Source: Liquorilactobacillus mali KCTC 3596 = DSM 20444 (GTDB lineage Bacteria; Bacillota; Bacilli; Lactobacillales; Lactobacillaceae). Taken from it: a DNA stretch of 64,000 nucleotides. The position numbers were made by a program, and so were the translations under genes. The stretch lies in assembly GCF_000260415.1 (NCBI RefSeq), contig NZ_BACP01000026.1, positions 124,001 through 188,000 of the forward strand, given 5' to 3'. The notes under the pieces are model-generated. The model saw only the letters and a list, made by a program, of their open reading frames with translations. It made no database searches and had not been told where the DNA came from. This document shows, one piece after another, positions 55,190 through 64,000 of this stretch (the stretch's first letter is position 1; every line of letters begins with the position of its first letter).

Positions 55190-57988
55190 TTACTCCTCTA
55201 ATCCAGTAGTCACTGCTTCTGGAAAATCTGCTTTGACAATTGCTGCACAGCTTGCACAAAGTGTTGGGAAGTCGTTATCAGATCCAACATCTTCCTTAAT
55301 CATGCGACAGCGTGGGCAAACCTCTCCTTTAGCATGTCTAACAACAATTGATAATTCATCGGTATATCTTTCTGCCTCTGCGGGTGCATCGTTTAAGGAT
55401 TTAACCTCTAATGCAGAAACAATCAAAGCTTGACGAACATCGGTGTGAAGCTTCTCTAACAATTGAATAACATTGTCTGATGCATACAATACAACCTGTG
55501 CTTCAAAAGACTTACCTATTAATTTCTCATTGCGTGCTTTCTCCAACGCTTTGAATACTTCTGAACGAATATCCAGAAAGTCTGCAAAGTTTTTGCTTGT
55601 TTCAAGTTCATTGTTGTAATGATTTACTGCAGGCATCTCAGCCAACTGTGCAAAATCTTCAGGCTCCTTCAAGTATCCCCATATTTCCTCTGTTGTATGT
55701 GGCAAAACTGGTGTTAAAAGCTTTGTCAAACGAACGGCAACATCATATAAAACAGTTTGCATTGAACGTCGTTTACGGCTATCTTCGCTTTCGATGTAGA
55801 CAACGTCCTTTGCAACATCCAAGTAAAATGCAGAAAGATCAACAGTAACAAAGTTAATCAGTTTTTTGTAGATGTCCATAAAACTATATGTTGCATAAGC
55901 ATCCAGAACTTCTTTGGTAAACTTATTAATCCTGATTTCCATATATTGATCAAGTGCTTCCATATCGTCGAATGCAACCGTATTTTTAGCTGGATCAAAG
56001 TCAGTTGTATTGGCTAGCAGGAAACGAACTGTATTTCTAATTTTACGATAAGACTCAGAAATCTGTTTAAAACTATCCATCGAAACACGAACATCGGCAG
56101 ATGTATCAACACTTAGAACCCATAGACGAATAATTTCGGCGCCCATTTGTTTGATTACCTTTTCAGGAACAATTGTATTACCAAGGGACTTACTCATCTT
56201 GCGACCTTCACCATCGAGTGTAAAGCCTTGTGAAAGAACTTGTTTATACGGTGCCTTGCCGGAGACAGCCACACTCGTAATCAAACTAGAATTAAACCAG
56301 CCACGATACTGATCGGATCCCTCTAGGTACATATCACTTGGGTATTTCAAGTTTTCACGTGCTGCGAGGACACCTTGATGCGAGGAACCTGAATCAAACC
56401 AAACATCCATAATATCTGTTTCCTTAGTAAATGTGCCATTTGGTGAATGTTCGCTTGTAAATCCTTCAGGTAATAATTCTTTTGCTTCCTTCTGGAACCA
56501 GATATTTGATCCATTCTTTTCAAATAAATCAGCAACATGTTCAACTGTTTCCTTAGTGATGATTGCTTCACCATCTTCACCGTAGAAGATTGGAAGTGGA
56601 ACACCCCACACACGCTGTCTTGAAATTACCCAATCTCCACGATCACGAATCATGTTATAAAGACGTTTTTGTCCCCAATCTGGGAAGAACTGCACGTCAT
56701 CAATTGCATCAAGAATTTCAGAACGAATCTTATCAACTGATGCAAACCACTGTGGCGTGGCTCTAAAGATAATTGGCTTCTTCGTACGCCAATCAAACGG
56801 ATAGCTATGTTCAAGTGGCATATATTTGAGAAGAAGACCAGCAGCTTTTAACTTGTCTAATGAAATTTGATTTGCATCTTCATAAAAGACACCCTCAAAA
56901 TCTTTGCCAGCTTCTGCTGTTAAGTAGCCTTTATCATCAACCGGAACAAAAATATCAAGGTTATATTGCATTCCGACATTAAAGTCATCTTCACCAAACC
57001 CAGGAGCAGTATGAACAAGTCCGGTACCTGAATCCAATGTTACGAAATCACCAATCATCGTAACTAACTTGCGCTCTGGATTAAAAGGATGCTCAGTCAA
57101 TACATATTCCAACTCTGAACCCTTAACAGTCTTCAATGTTTCAAACTTTTCCCATCCAAAACGTTCTGCATTAACTTCAACAAGATCTGTAGCAATTACA
57201 AATTTACGCTCGTCACCGGCTGGCTGCACAACAGAATAATCAAAATCCTTATCAACAGTAATACCTTCAGAACCAGGGATTGTCCAAGGAGTTGTCGTCC
57301 ATACAACCATGTATGTGTCATTATCTAGGACACCTTTACCATCAACGACATGTTCTCCATAAAAAGCTGATGGAGATGTTACATCATGATATTCAACTTC
57401 AGCTTCAGCCAAAGCAGATTCTGATGACCATGACCAGAATACAGGTTTCTTGCCTTTATAAATCAAACCGCGCTCCGCCATTTTACCAAAGACACGAACT
57501 TCTTGTGCCTCAAAAGTTGGATCAAGTGTTACATAAGGATTATCCCATTCACCAGCAACACCCAGACGTTTGAAATCTTTACGCTGTTTGTCCACCTGTT
57601 TGAGTGCATATTTCCGACATTCTTCACGGAACTCAGCAACAGACATTGACTTACGATCAACCCCAGCCTTTTTCAACTGTTGCTCAATTGGAAGTCCGTG
57701 AGTATCCCAACCAGGAACATAAGGAGATCTGAATCCCATCATTGATTTAGAACGAACAATGAAGTCTTTTGAAATTTTATTCATTGCATGACCCATATGA
57801 ATATTTCCGTTTGCATATGGAGGACCATCATGTAATACAAAAGTCGGTTTTCCCTCATTTAACTTTTGCCTTTTTTCATAAACCTTATTTTCTTCCCACA
57901 CATTTTGTCGTTCAAGTTCCCGCACAGGCAAGTTGCCTCGCATTGGAAACTTGGTTTTGCCTAGATTCAATGTTTCTTTAATTCTCAT
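55190..57988 (-). CDS. ileS: isoleucyl-tRNA synthetase
   Basis: Charges tRNA-Ile. 932 aa, class [14 protein letters not shown] is the HIGH motif, [12 protein letters not shown] the KMSKS loop, the CP1 editing domain ([12 protein letters not shown]) lies between, and a C-terminal zinc finger has CPRC and CASC. Regulated by a T-box leader. Lies downstream of divIVA, as in Bacillus. Confidence 0.98.
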   Translation of the reverse strand: MRIKETLNLGKTKFPMRGNLPVRELERQNVWEENKVYEKRQKLNEGKPTFVLHDGPPYANGNIHMGHAMNKISKDFIVRSKSMMGFRSPYVPGWDTHGLPIEQQLKKAGVDRKSMSVAEFREECRKYALKQVDKQRKDFKRLGVAGEWDNPYVTLDPTFEAQEVRVFGKMAERGLIYKGKKPVFWSWSSESALAEAEVEYHDVTSPSAFYGEHVVDGKGVLDNDTYMVVWTTTPWTIPGSEGITVDKDFDYSVVQPAGDERKFVIATDLVEVNAERFGWEKFETLKTVKGSELEYVLTEHPFNPERKLVTMIGDFVTLDSGTGLVHTAPGFGEDDFNVGMQYNLDIFVPVDDKGYLTAEAGKDFEGVFYEDANQISLDKLKAAGLLLKYMPLEHSYPFDWRTKKPIIFRATPQWFASVDKIRSEILDAIDDVQFFPDWGQKRLYNMIRDRGDWVISRQRVWGVPLPIFYGEDGEAIITKETVEHVADLFEKNGSNIWFQKEAKELLPEGFTSEHSPNGTFTKETDIMDVWFDSGSSHQGVLAARENLKYPSDMYLEGSDQYRGWFNSSLITSVAVSGKAPYKQVLSQGFTLDGEGRKMSKSLGNTIVPEKVIKQMGAEIIRLWVLSVDTSADVRVSMDSFKQISESYRKIRNTVRFLLANTTDFDPAKNTVAFDDMEALDQYMEIRINKFTKEVLDAYATYSFMDIYKKLINFVTVDLSAFYLDVAKDVVYIESEDSRKRRSMQTVLYDVAVRLTKLLTPVLPHTTEEIWGYLKEPEDFAQLAEMPAVNHYNNELETSKNFADFLDIRSEVFKALEKARNEKLIGKSFEAQVVLYASDNVIQLLEKLHTDVRQALIVSALEVKSLNDAPAEAERYTDELSIVVRHAKGEVCPRCRMIKEDVGSDNDFPTLCASCAAIVKADFPEAVTTGLEE

Positions 57989-58021
57989 TGATATCTCTCC
58001 TTATCAAATTATTATTTTAAA

Positions 58022-58245
58022 CAAAAAAAAGACCTCATCCCAAGGGACGAAAATCTTTCGCGGTACCACCCAATTTAGAAAAATACAGACGTATTTTTCT
58101 CTCTTAAACAGCTAATTAACGATTGCCAACCGGATAAACTTACTATAAAATTCAGTCTACCAGTAAAAAGATGATAAACATCGAAGAAATGAACGTCAAA
58201 CTTTCACCATACATTGACTCGCTATCTCAGGAACTTCGCTATTCG
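58022..58245 (-). promoter_or_regulatory. T-box leader of ileS
   Basis: tRNA-sensing leader. On the minus strand the T-box core GGGTGGTACCGCG (58059-58071) precedes a terminator hairpin (AGATTTTCGTCCC/GGGATGAGGTCT) with eight T. Stem I features upstream include GCGAAGTTCC, GGTGAAAG and several ATT/ATC triplets that could be the isoleucine specifier; I did not fix which. Uncharged tRNA-Ile should favour the antiterminator and ileS expression. Confidence 0.93.
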
Positions 58246-58256
58246 TATTCTTTTTA

Positions 58257-58970
58257 TCACTTAATATCTTCAGAAGATGACTTCTCATCAAAATGCTGTC
58301 CTTCATCATCCTCTGGGAAAATGACTACAGCCTTTTTCTCATTCGCTTCATCAGCTGCAGCTTCATCTTCAACACCAATATTTGAAAATGATTGTACTTC
58401 TTTAGCAGCAGCTTTGTCAAGTTCAGAATCTCTTCTAATTGCCTCTTGAATTTCTTCATAACTGCTTGTATCGCCTTGACGCAAAATCTCATCCCACTCG
58501 CTGCCCTTAACGACCTCAAGCTGAGACTCCATCATAACTTGCAACTTCTGTCTGAAAATCCGTGCTTGTTTTTTCAAATCATCAGTCTCAAATATTAATC
58601 TTTTTGCCTTTTGAGATGCATCTTCGACAATCTTTCTTGCCTTTTCATTTGCTTCATCCACAATATCCTTAGACTGTTTTTGTGCCTCATGATTAATAAT
58701 TTCCGCTTCGCGTTGAGAATTTGCCTTGACTTTATCAGCTGCCTCTTGTGCAACAATAATTGACTGATTAAGAGAATCTTTTAAATCATTAAAATATTTC
58801 AACTTTTCTTCATTTTGTTTCAAACCATCAGTTAATCGTTCATTTTCCTTGATGTTCAGCTCATAGTCTTTAATAATTTGATCCAAAAAATCATTTACTT
58901 CATCTTGATCGTAACCACGCAACTTAACACGAAACTCTTTGTTATGAATATCTAGTGGGGTCAAAGTCAT
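58257..58970 (-). CDS. divIVA: cell division/polarity protein DivIVA
   Basis: 237 aa. The N-terminal membrane-curvature domain has LTPLDIHNKEFRVKLRGYDQ and DEVNDFLDQIIKDYE, followed by a long coiled coil (~30-160) rich in Lys, Glu and Ala and an acidic tail. It localises to curved membrane at septum and poles and organises division proteins. Paralogue of gpsB (2357-2698). GGAGGTG lies upstream of ATG 58970. End of the division cluster. Confidence 0.95.
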   Translation of the reverse strand: MTLTPLDIHNKEFRVKLRGYDQDEVNDFLDQIIKDYELNIKENERLTDGLKQNEEKLKYFNDLKDSLNQSIIVAQEAADKVKANSQREAEIINHEAQKQSKDIVDEANEKARKIVEDASQKAKRLIFETDDLKKQARIFRQKLQVMMESQLEVVKGSEWDEILRQGDTSSYEEIQEAIRRDSELDKAAAKEVQSFSNIGVEDEAAADEANEKKAVVIFPEDDEGQHFDEKSSSEDIK

Positions 58971-58994
58971 ATCCCCAACACCTCCATGTATGTA

Positions 58995-59780
58995 TTATTT
59001 TTTTAAGACATCTAATTCCACGCGAATTTTTCCTTTTTTTGAAACACCTTGAAGAGCCTTCAATCTGAATCGTCCATAACCGCGCACAGAAACAATATCA
59101 TGTTCTGCTACCTCAACATCAGGTTTCTCAATATCCATCCAATTAAGAACTACCTTACCTGCGCTCAGTAAATCCTTAACATGCTTCCTAGATAAATTAT
59201 AAACCCCTGCAATCAAAGTATCCAATCTTAATGAACTAACTGTTACTTGAAGCCCTTGCCATTCATCAACAGGAGATACTATCTCGGACTTATCTACCTC
59301 TTCAAGATGAACTTTTACTTTGCCAACAGTCTCAACTTGAATTTTCAAAAAATTAACCATGTTAGCTGCAGTAATAAATTGCCACCGCTCACCATCAGTT
59401 ACAATATCCCCAATCAAATTACGTCTAAGTCCGAGATGAGTTAACGCACCTAAAATTTGGCTATGCTTAAGCGTTGCAAACTTTGTGGGGTATTTTATCC
59501 AAATTAGCGAAAGTTCAAAATCCGCCTCGCTTGGCTCATAATATTCCGGATAAAACAGAGCCCTTTGCCGCTCTGCTCCTTGTAACAAGCCATCAGTCTT
59601 CATTTTTAAATCAGATTCAGTATTCAAAAGGGTTTGTGCAATATACACCTCTCGCGGATTTAAAAACTCAGTCAATATCGGCCGATATTCAGTTGCTGCT
59701 TGTGTCATTAAGCTACTAAGTTCATCAATAATCGCTGACTCATCACTTCTAAAATGTTGATATATCGTTTGTTTATCCAT
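58995..59780 (-). CDS. ylmH: YlmH, S4-domain RNA-binding protein
   Basis: 261 aa. An N-terminal domain (IYQHFRSDESAIIDEL, FLNPREVYIAQTL) is followed by a C-terminal S4 domain (LRLDTLIAGVYNLSRKHVKDLLSAGKVVLNW). In Bacillus YlmH binds RNA and 50S-tRNA complexes and has been linked to ribosome rescue; its place in the division cluster is conserved. No good ribosome site precedes the ATG, which starts nine bases after ylmG. Confidence 0.92.
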   Translation of the reverse strand: MDKQTIYQHFRSDESAIIDELSSLMTQAATEYRPILTEFLNPREVYIAQTLLNTESDLKMKTDGLLQGAERQRALFYPEYYEPSEADFELSLIWIKYPTKFATLKHSQILGALTHLGLRRNLIGDIVTDGERWQFITAANMVNFLKIQVETVGKVKVHLEEVDKSEIVSPVDEWQGLQVTVSSLRLDTLIAGVYNLSRKHVKDLLSAGKVVLNWMDIEKPDVEVAEHDIVSVRGYGRFRLKALQGVSKKGKIRVELDVLKK

Positions 59781-59789
59781 GCTAAGTAG

Positions 59790-60068
59790 TCACACCAAAA
59801 TTACTAGAAATCCAAAAATCGAACTAAACACGAAATCAAAGCCACTCTGAATTAAACGGAGTGCAACCAAAGCAACTATCGGAGCAAAACTGATTCCACC
59901 AATCAAGGGTACAAATCTATCGAAAAATGATAAGTACGGCTCACATATTTTGCCCAAGATTTCGGCTAACTTTGAACCCTGAGCTGTAGGAAACCAACTC
60001 ATCAAAACGTACACTATAATCGCGAATGAATACAATTCAAAAAGGCGATCGATAATTATTAAAATCAT
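59790..60068 (-). CDS. ylmG: YggT family membrane protein YlmG
   Basis: 92 aa with two membrane helices (~6-25, ~65-90) separated by the family loop (MSWFPTAQGSKLAEIL, EPYLSFFDRFVPLIGG). YggT proteins are implicated in membrane-protein or osmotic processes; exact role unknown. Conserved between sepF and ylmH. Confidence 0.93.
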   Translation of the reverse strand: MILIIIDRLFELYSFAIIVYVLMSWFPTAQGSKLAEILGKICEPYLSFFDRFVPLIGGISFAPIVALVALRLIQSGFDFVFSSIFGFLVILV

Positions 60069-60089
60069 ATATATATATAACTCCTTGAA

Positions 60090-60512
60090 TTAATTGAAGT
60101 CCGAATCTGTAAATTCTGACGTAACGTTTCCTTCAACAACAAATCCTGCCGGTGTACAAAGAAAAATCTGATCTCCAATTCTTTGAATCTCACCGTTGAT
60201 TGCAAAAATAGTACCAGTTAAAAAGTCAACAATTCTTTTGGACTGTTGCTCATCCATACGTTGAAAATTTACAACAGCAGCTTGATCACTCAGTAAACGA
60301 GTGGCTATAGCCTTGACATCAGAATAAACTCTTGGTTCAAAAAGTGCAATCTTCTTTTCAGACATCGTTCGCCTCTTTCCATCAAGTGAAACGACTTTTT
60401 TATTCGTATCACCTTGTGAAGTTTGCTGTTCCTCATACTGATAATCCTCATCCTCATCAAATTGATCCTCAGATATTCCAAAAAACTTGCCAAATTTTGC
60501 TCCTAAAGCCAT
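60090..60512 (-). CDS. sepF: cell division protein SepF
   Basis: FtsZ-membrane linker that polymerises into rings. N-terminal amphipathic segment ALGAKFGKFFGI, an acidic Gln-rich linker (~20-50), then the SepF core (EPRVYSDVKAIATRL, VVNFQRMDEQQSKRIVDFL, ending in TPAGFVVEG). 140 aa from ATG 60512, which follows AGGAGG at proper distance; the GTG three codons earlier overlaps that site. Confidence 0.95.
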   Translation of the reverse strand: MALGAKFGKFFGISEDQFDEDEDYQYEEQQTSQGDTNKKVVSLDGKRRTMSEKKIALFEPRVYSDVKAIATRLLSDQAAVVNFQRMDEQQSKRIVDFLTGTIFAINGEIQRIGDQIFLCTPAGFVVEGNVTSEFTDSDFN

Positions 60513-60548
60513 TCCTTTCACCTCCTAGTCATAATTGCATCCTACCTG

Positions 60549-61796
60549 TTATTTGCGGCGATGACGGAAAAATGGAGGTGTGTTTAACCCATCTTCATCA
60601 TTATCATCTTTTTCTTTTTCAGTATCCATCTTAAATATATCAAACTTTTTCTTTTCAACATTTCTGAATTCATTTGATTTTGTATCAGAAACTGGACGTT
60701 CTTCTGAAGTTTCACGACGTAAATCCCAATCTTTAAGCGGATCATTGTTCTCGATTTCTCTTGTTGGTTCACCAACATCATTTTTACGGATATTATTATG
60801 ATTATTCTGAATTGCTCTAGATCTTCTGCTTTCTTGCTTCTTCTTATCGATTCCAGTTGCAATAACAGTCACAACCACAGTATCTTCAAGATCCTCATTG
60901 ATCGATGTACCGAAAATAATGTTAACATCACTTGTTGCAGCTTGAGCAACAATATCTGAAGCATCCTGTGCTTCGAAGAGGCTCAAATCTGGGCCACCAG
61001 TAATATTAAGCAATACCTGCTCAGCTCCATCAATTGAAACCTCTAACAATGGTGAAGAAATTGCTTTCTTAGTTGCATCAGCCGTTCTATTTTCACCATT
61101 TGCTGACCCGATTCCCATCAATGCAGAGCCTTGATTTTCCATGACTGTTTTTACATCAGCAAAATCCAAGTTAACATACCCTGGAGAAGTAATTAAGTCT
61201 GAAATTCCTTGCACACCCTGTCTTAAAACATTATCAGCTTCCTTGAAAGCTTCCATCATTGGTGTCTTTTTATCTACAATCTCCAATAGTCTGTTATTCG
61301 CAATGATTACCAGTGTATCAACATGTTCCTTCATTTGGGCAACGCCCTCTGCTGCAAAGCGCGCACGTTTTGGACCTTCAAAACTAAACGGACGCGTAAC
61401 AACACCCACTGTCAAAGCACCTTGCTCCTTAGCAACTTTAGCAATAATAGGTGCAGCACCAGTTCCTGTTCCACCACCCATTCCGGCGGTAACAAAAATC
61501 ATATCTGCTCCTTTAAGAGCTTCGGCCAAGGCCTCTTCACTTTCTTGAGCTGCCTTATCACCAACTTCAGGGTTTGAACCAGCCCCTAATCCACGAGTAA
61601 GTTTTGGTCCAAGTTGAATTTTTGTTTCAGCTTTTGAACTTTCTAAAGCTTGAACATCTGTATTAGCAACAATAAATTCAACACCTTTTACATCATCAGC
61701 AATCATTCGATTCACGGCATTGCCGCCAGCACCGCCGACGCCAATAACCTTGATTGTTGCTCCTTTGTTTTCATTTGCATCCAGTGAAAATTCCAT
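60549..61796 (-). CDS. ftsZ: cell division GTPase FtsZ
   Basis: Tubulin-like GTPase forming the division ring. 415 aa. [13 protein letters not shown] and the tubulin signature [12 protein letters not shown] bind GTP, and the T7 loop reads [10 protein letters not shown]. After the core (~320) comes a charged linker and the C-terminal peptide near [12 protein letters not shown], which binds FtsA and SepF. Follows ftsA by 21 bases with GGAGGG. Confidence 0.98.
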   Translation of the reverse strand: MEFSLDANENKGATIKVIGVGGAGGNAVNRMIADDVKGVEFIVANTDVQALESSKAETKIQLGPKLTRGLGAGSNPEVGDKAAQESEEALAEALKGADMIFVTAGMGGGTGTGAAPIIAKVAKEQGALTVGVVTRPFSFEGPKRARFAAEGVAQMKEHVDTLVIIANNRLLEIVDKKTPMMEAFKEADNVLRQGVQGISDLITSPGYVNLDFADVKTVMENQGSALMGIGSANGENRTADATKKAISSPLLEVSIDGAEQVLLNITGGPDLSLFEAQDASDIVAQAATSDVNIIFGTSINEDLEDTVVVTVIATGIDKKKQESRRSRAIQNNHNNIRKNDVGEPTREIENNDPLKDWDLRRETSEERPVSDTKSNEFRNVEKKKFDIFKMDTEKEKDDNDEDGLNTPPFFRHRRK

Positions 61797-61817
61797 TGCA
61801 TTCCCTCCAAATTATTC

Positions 61818-63137
61818 TCAGTCAAAAAAGGTATTGAAAAAGTTCTTGATTCCCTCTAAAGAACTATTCTTTTTAATTTTTTGCTTTTTCTGTACAGTAT
61901 TTTTGTTATAATCCAGCTGTTGCTCCTGTGCTTCAACCTCAGTATTATTTCCGATCTCAGGAACACTATTGCTCAGAGTAGACTTTACAACTTTCTCAAT
62001 TTCGGTTTGTTTGGTCATATATGCGACTAATCCAATTGCTTGTGTAAATGAGGGATGTCGTAACCCCATTTGTTGCGGAATAAACAATTTAATATTTGTC
62101 TCAAAAATATCTTCCGCTAATTCCTTAATGCCCGGTAATGCGGAAACGCCGCCAGTGATAATAATCCCACCTGGAAGCTTTAATGCATCAATCTCTTCTA
62201 AAACATCTTTCAATTTCATGAAAATTTGTGTCAAGCGTGCCTCTATAATCTCACTTAGATATTCTCCACTAATCTGTACGGATTCGGTTTTCCCAACTAC
62301 TTCTACTGGAAAAACATCGTCTTTAGATGCTAAGTAACTAGCAGCATATCCAAAGTTGCGCTTAATCTTTTCGGCATTTTCAATCGATGTATTCAGAACA
62401 ACGGAGATATCCTTAGTAACGAATTTACCGCCTTCTTGATCAACATATGTATATTTTAACTTGTGATCATGTACGACTGCTGCCGTTGTTTGACCGCCAC
62501 CCAAATCAATTAGAACTGCTCCAAAGTCCTGTTCCCCATCACTAAGTGCCTGTGTTGCAAGTGCCAAAGGTGCAACAATTGTATCCTTTACAACAAGTCC
62601 AGCACGCTCAACACACTTAACAGTGTTATGCAGAACAGTCTTTGGCCCAGTGTATAAAACACCATTCATTTCAAGACGAACACCAACCATACCACGAGGG
62701 TCTTTGATACCGTCAAACCCGTCAACCGTAAACTCATCAGGGATGACATCGATAATATCTCGTTCTGGTGGTAGCTTTTGTACAAGTGCTGCCTTTGTTA
62801 CATGATAGACATCAGCACTATCGATTTCTTTAGAATTTCCATTACCATCACCAACAGCTATCATTCCATTACATGGAACAATTTCTAAAAGATTAGCAGG
62901 TATACCAACTGTTACTTCTGAAATTTGAATATTTGCTTTTTGCTCTGCCTGATCAACTGCTGCCTTAATCGCATCTACAGCTCTGTCAATATCAACGATG
63001 ACCCCGCGGCTCAACCCATCAGAGCGCTCACTGCCTACCCCAATGATATTAAGCTGTCCTTTGACAAATTCTGCTACGATTACTTTAATCGAAGTAGTTC
63101 CAATATCAAGTCCAACATAAATTCCTGAATTATCCAT
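61818..63137 (-). CDS. ftsA: cell division protein FtsA
   Basis: Actin-like protein that tethers FtsZ to the membrane. 439 aa. GLDIGTTSIKVIVAE is phosphate loop 1, VLIDLGGGQTTAAVV loop 2 and GGIIITGGVSALPGI the adenosine motif. The C-terminus ends in an amphipathic helix (LEGIKNFFNTFFD) for membrane binding. AAGGGAG precedes the ATG. Confidence 0.97.
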   Translation of the reverse strand: MDNSGIYVGLDIGTTSIKVIVAEFVKGQLNIIGVGSERSDGLSRGVIVDIDRAVDAIKAAVDQAEQKANIQISEVTVGIPANLLEIVPCNGMIAVGDGNGNSKEIDSADVYHVTKAALVQKLPPERDIIDVIPDEFTVDGFDGIKDPRGMVGVRLEMNGVLYTGPKTVLHNTVKCVERAGLVVKDTIVAPLALATQALSDGEQDFGAVLIDLGGGQTTAAVVHDHKLKYTYVDQEGGKFVTKDISVVLNTSIENAEKIKRNFGYAASYLASKDDVFPVEVVGKTESVQISGEYLSEIIEARLTQIFMKLKDVLEEIDALKLPGGIIITGGVSALPGIKELAEDIFETNIKLFIPQQMGLRHPSFTQAIGLVAYMTKQTEIEKVVKSTLSNSVPEIGNNTEVEAQEQQLDYNKNTVQKKQKIKKNSSLEGIKNFFNTFFD

Positions 63138-63274
63138 TGGTTGAGCTCCCTTCTAAAAAATAAAATCAAAAAATCATTACTAATATTTTACTCAAACTAA
63201 CAACTAGAATTTTACCACAACACATAGCATTTATACACTTTTCAGACATTTTTATTGTACAAATTATTAATTTT

Positions 63275-64000
63275 TTATTTTAATTCTGTTGAATATGCAC
63301 CAACTTCAAAATCTATTCTGATTTTTCCCGTTGCTTTCGCTTTAATTTGTGAATAATATTGCATCTTACTTGCAAATGTCGACAATGTTGCAATAATCTC
63401 ATTACCATCATTCATATAGACTCTAATCCGCTCTGGATTAACAGAAACAGGAACCGCATCAATCTCCGAAATACCTGTCAACAAACTTGAAGACAGCTTG
63501 TTCATCTGCTTTGCTAATAACTTAGTTTCAGAAGAAGTTTTAAAATTTGAGAAAACTGGCAAATTTTCTTCAGGTGCTGTTCGTTGTACAATTGACACAT
63601 GACCTTCACTATTCAAGGCATAGTATTTATTATTTTTTAACAAATACCCTACAATTTTTTCCTTAGAAATTCGTATGTTAACACTTCTATCATGTAAACT
63701 AAAAGCAGTACTCTTGACTTCACTAATATTATTTTTAATCAATCTAGCTGAATGCCCTTTTCCCAGATATACTTGCAGCATATAGTCATTTATATTAATG
63801 CCGCTTGCTTTCTTAATTGCTTCTTGTGTAACATTATCAGCACCTGAAACATTTACTTCTTTGACCCTACTGATTGGCAGGATAAAATAAAGTGACACTA
63901 AAGTAATGAATCCAAAAACGAATAAATTGATACTCATTCTTTTGTGCAAGAGTGACCTTCTTTGTTTAACTAATTTGGGTAATTTACTACCCATTCTCTT
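63275..64000 (-). CDS. ftsQ: cell division protein FtsQ/DivIB, partial
   Basis: Bitopic divisome protein. A basic cytoplasmic stretch (PKLVKQRRSLLHKR), a membrane helix (SINLFVFGFITLVSLYFIL), then the POTRA domain (VKEVNVSGADNVTQEAI) and beta domain down to the stop. The frame is still open at the window edge. An ATG exists at 63994, but DivIB proteins of lactobacilli usually have a longer cytoplasmic tail, so the true start is probably outside. Upstream of ftsA, the usual order. Confidence 0.9.
   Translation of the reverse strand, partial: KRMGSKLPKLVKQRRSLLHKRMSINLFVFGFITLVSLYFILPISRVKEVNVSGADNVTQEAIKKASGININDYMLQVYLGKGHSARLIKNNISEVKSTAFSLHDRSVNIRISKEKIVGYLLKNNKYYALNSEGHVSIVQRTAPEENLPVFSNFKTSSETKLLAKQMNKLSSSLLTGISEIDAVPVSVNPERIRVYMNDGNEIIATLSTFASKMQYYSQIKAKATGKIRIDFEVGAYSTELK

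Overview
The window is a stretch of chromosome from a low-GC Gram-positive bacterium of the order Lactobacillales, most likely a member of Lactobacillaceae. The evidence is the gene content and order: rnpB (class B RNase P RNA) between a ypsC-like methyltransferase and gpsB, ypsA, recU-pbp1A, asd-dapA-rnjB, comEA-EB-EC-holA, a ylb-type block (ylbG-rsmD-coaD-sepM) joined to ylaN-ftsW-pyc, rpoY-rnjA, dapF-nudF-mtnN-cysteine desulfurase-mnmA, and a reversed division cluster (ftsQ-ftsA-ftsZ-sepF-ylmG-ylmH-divIVA, then a T-box and ileS). Several starts are TTG or GTG, and many promoters are good sigma-A boxes with 16-18 nt spacers. I cannot name the species from the sequence alone. I see no prophage, insertion sequence, CRISPR array or tRNA gene; this is core chromosome.

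Layout. 1-6.5 kb: an RNase HI-like protein, the RlmL-like methyltransferase, rnpB, gpsB, ypsA, and a divergent recU-pbp1A operon with a strong promoter. 6.7-11.8 kb: a surface/envelope block on the minus strand (CPBP protease, anchored DNA/RNA nuclease, sortase A, ArlRS-like two-component system). 11.9-23.2 kb: housekeeping genes on the minus strand (gnd, clpX, tig, tuf, a TPR-like unknown, the asd-dapA-rnjB operon, rpsO). 23.4-28.3 kb: rpsT converging on the comE operon. 28.6-37.5 kb: a long minus-strand run from ylaN-ftsW-pyc through a CAP-like protein, ylbG, rsmD, coaD and sepM to a DUF1304 gene. 37.9-41 kb: typA, an inositol-phosphatase-like gene and yktA. 41.1-45.6 kb: plus-strand def, rpoY-rnjA and a degenerate lipid-kinase-like unknown, with one small membrane protein gene on the minus strand. 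45.6-54.9 kb: recD2, TPR, phosphatase and the seven-gene dapF-mnmA operon. 55.2-64 kb: ileS with its T-box and the division genes, ftsQ running off the end.

How it fits together. Cell-wall growth and division dominate: PBP1A, GpsB, FtsW, FtsQ/A/Z, SepF, DivIVA, and the lysine/DAP steps Asd, DapA and DapF. RNA decay and processing is the second theme: RNase J1 with RpoY, RNase J2, RNase P RNA and an RNase HI-like protein. DNA uptake is the third: ComEA/EB/EC, possibly with the anchored nuclease.

Most notable signals: (1) a family of related intergenic elements, each 3' of a gene and ending in a terminator-like palindrome, unexplained by any standard feature; (2) ftsW split by a frame change exactly at a run of eight T; (3) a lipid-kinase-like protein whose GGDGT loop is gone; (4) RNase J2 lacking histidines that RNase J1 in the same window keeps; (5) HolA reading through the rpsT terminator into antisense rpsT; (6) an RNase HI-like protein with an unusual start and an Asp-to-His change in its last catalytic motif.
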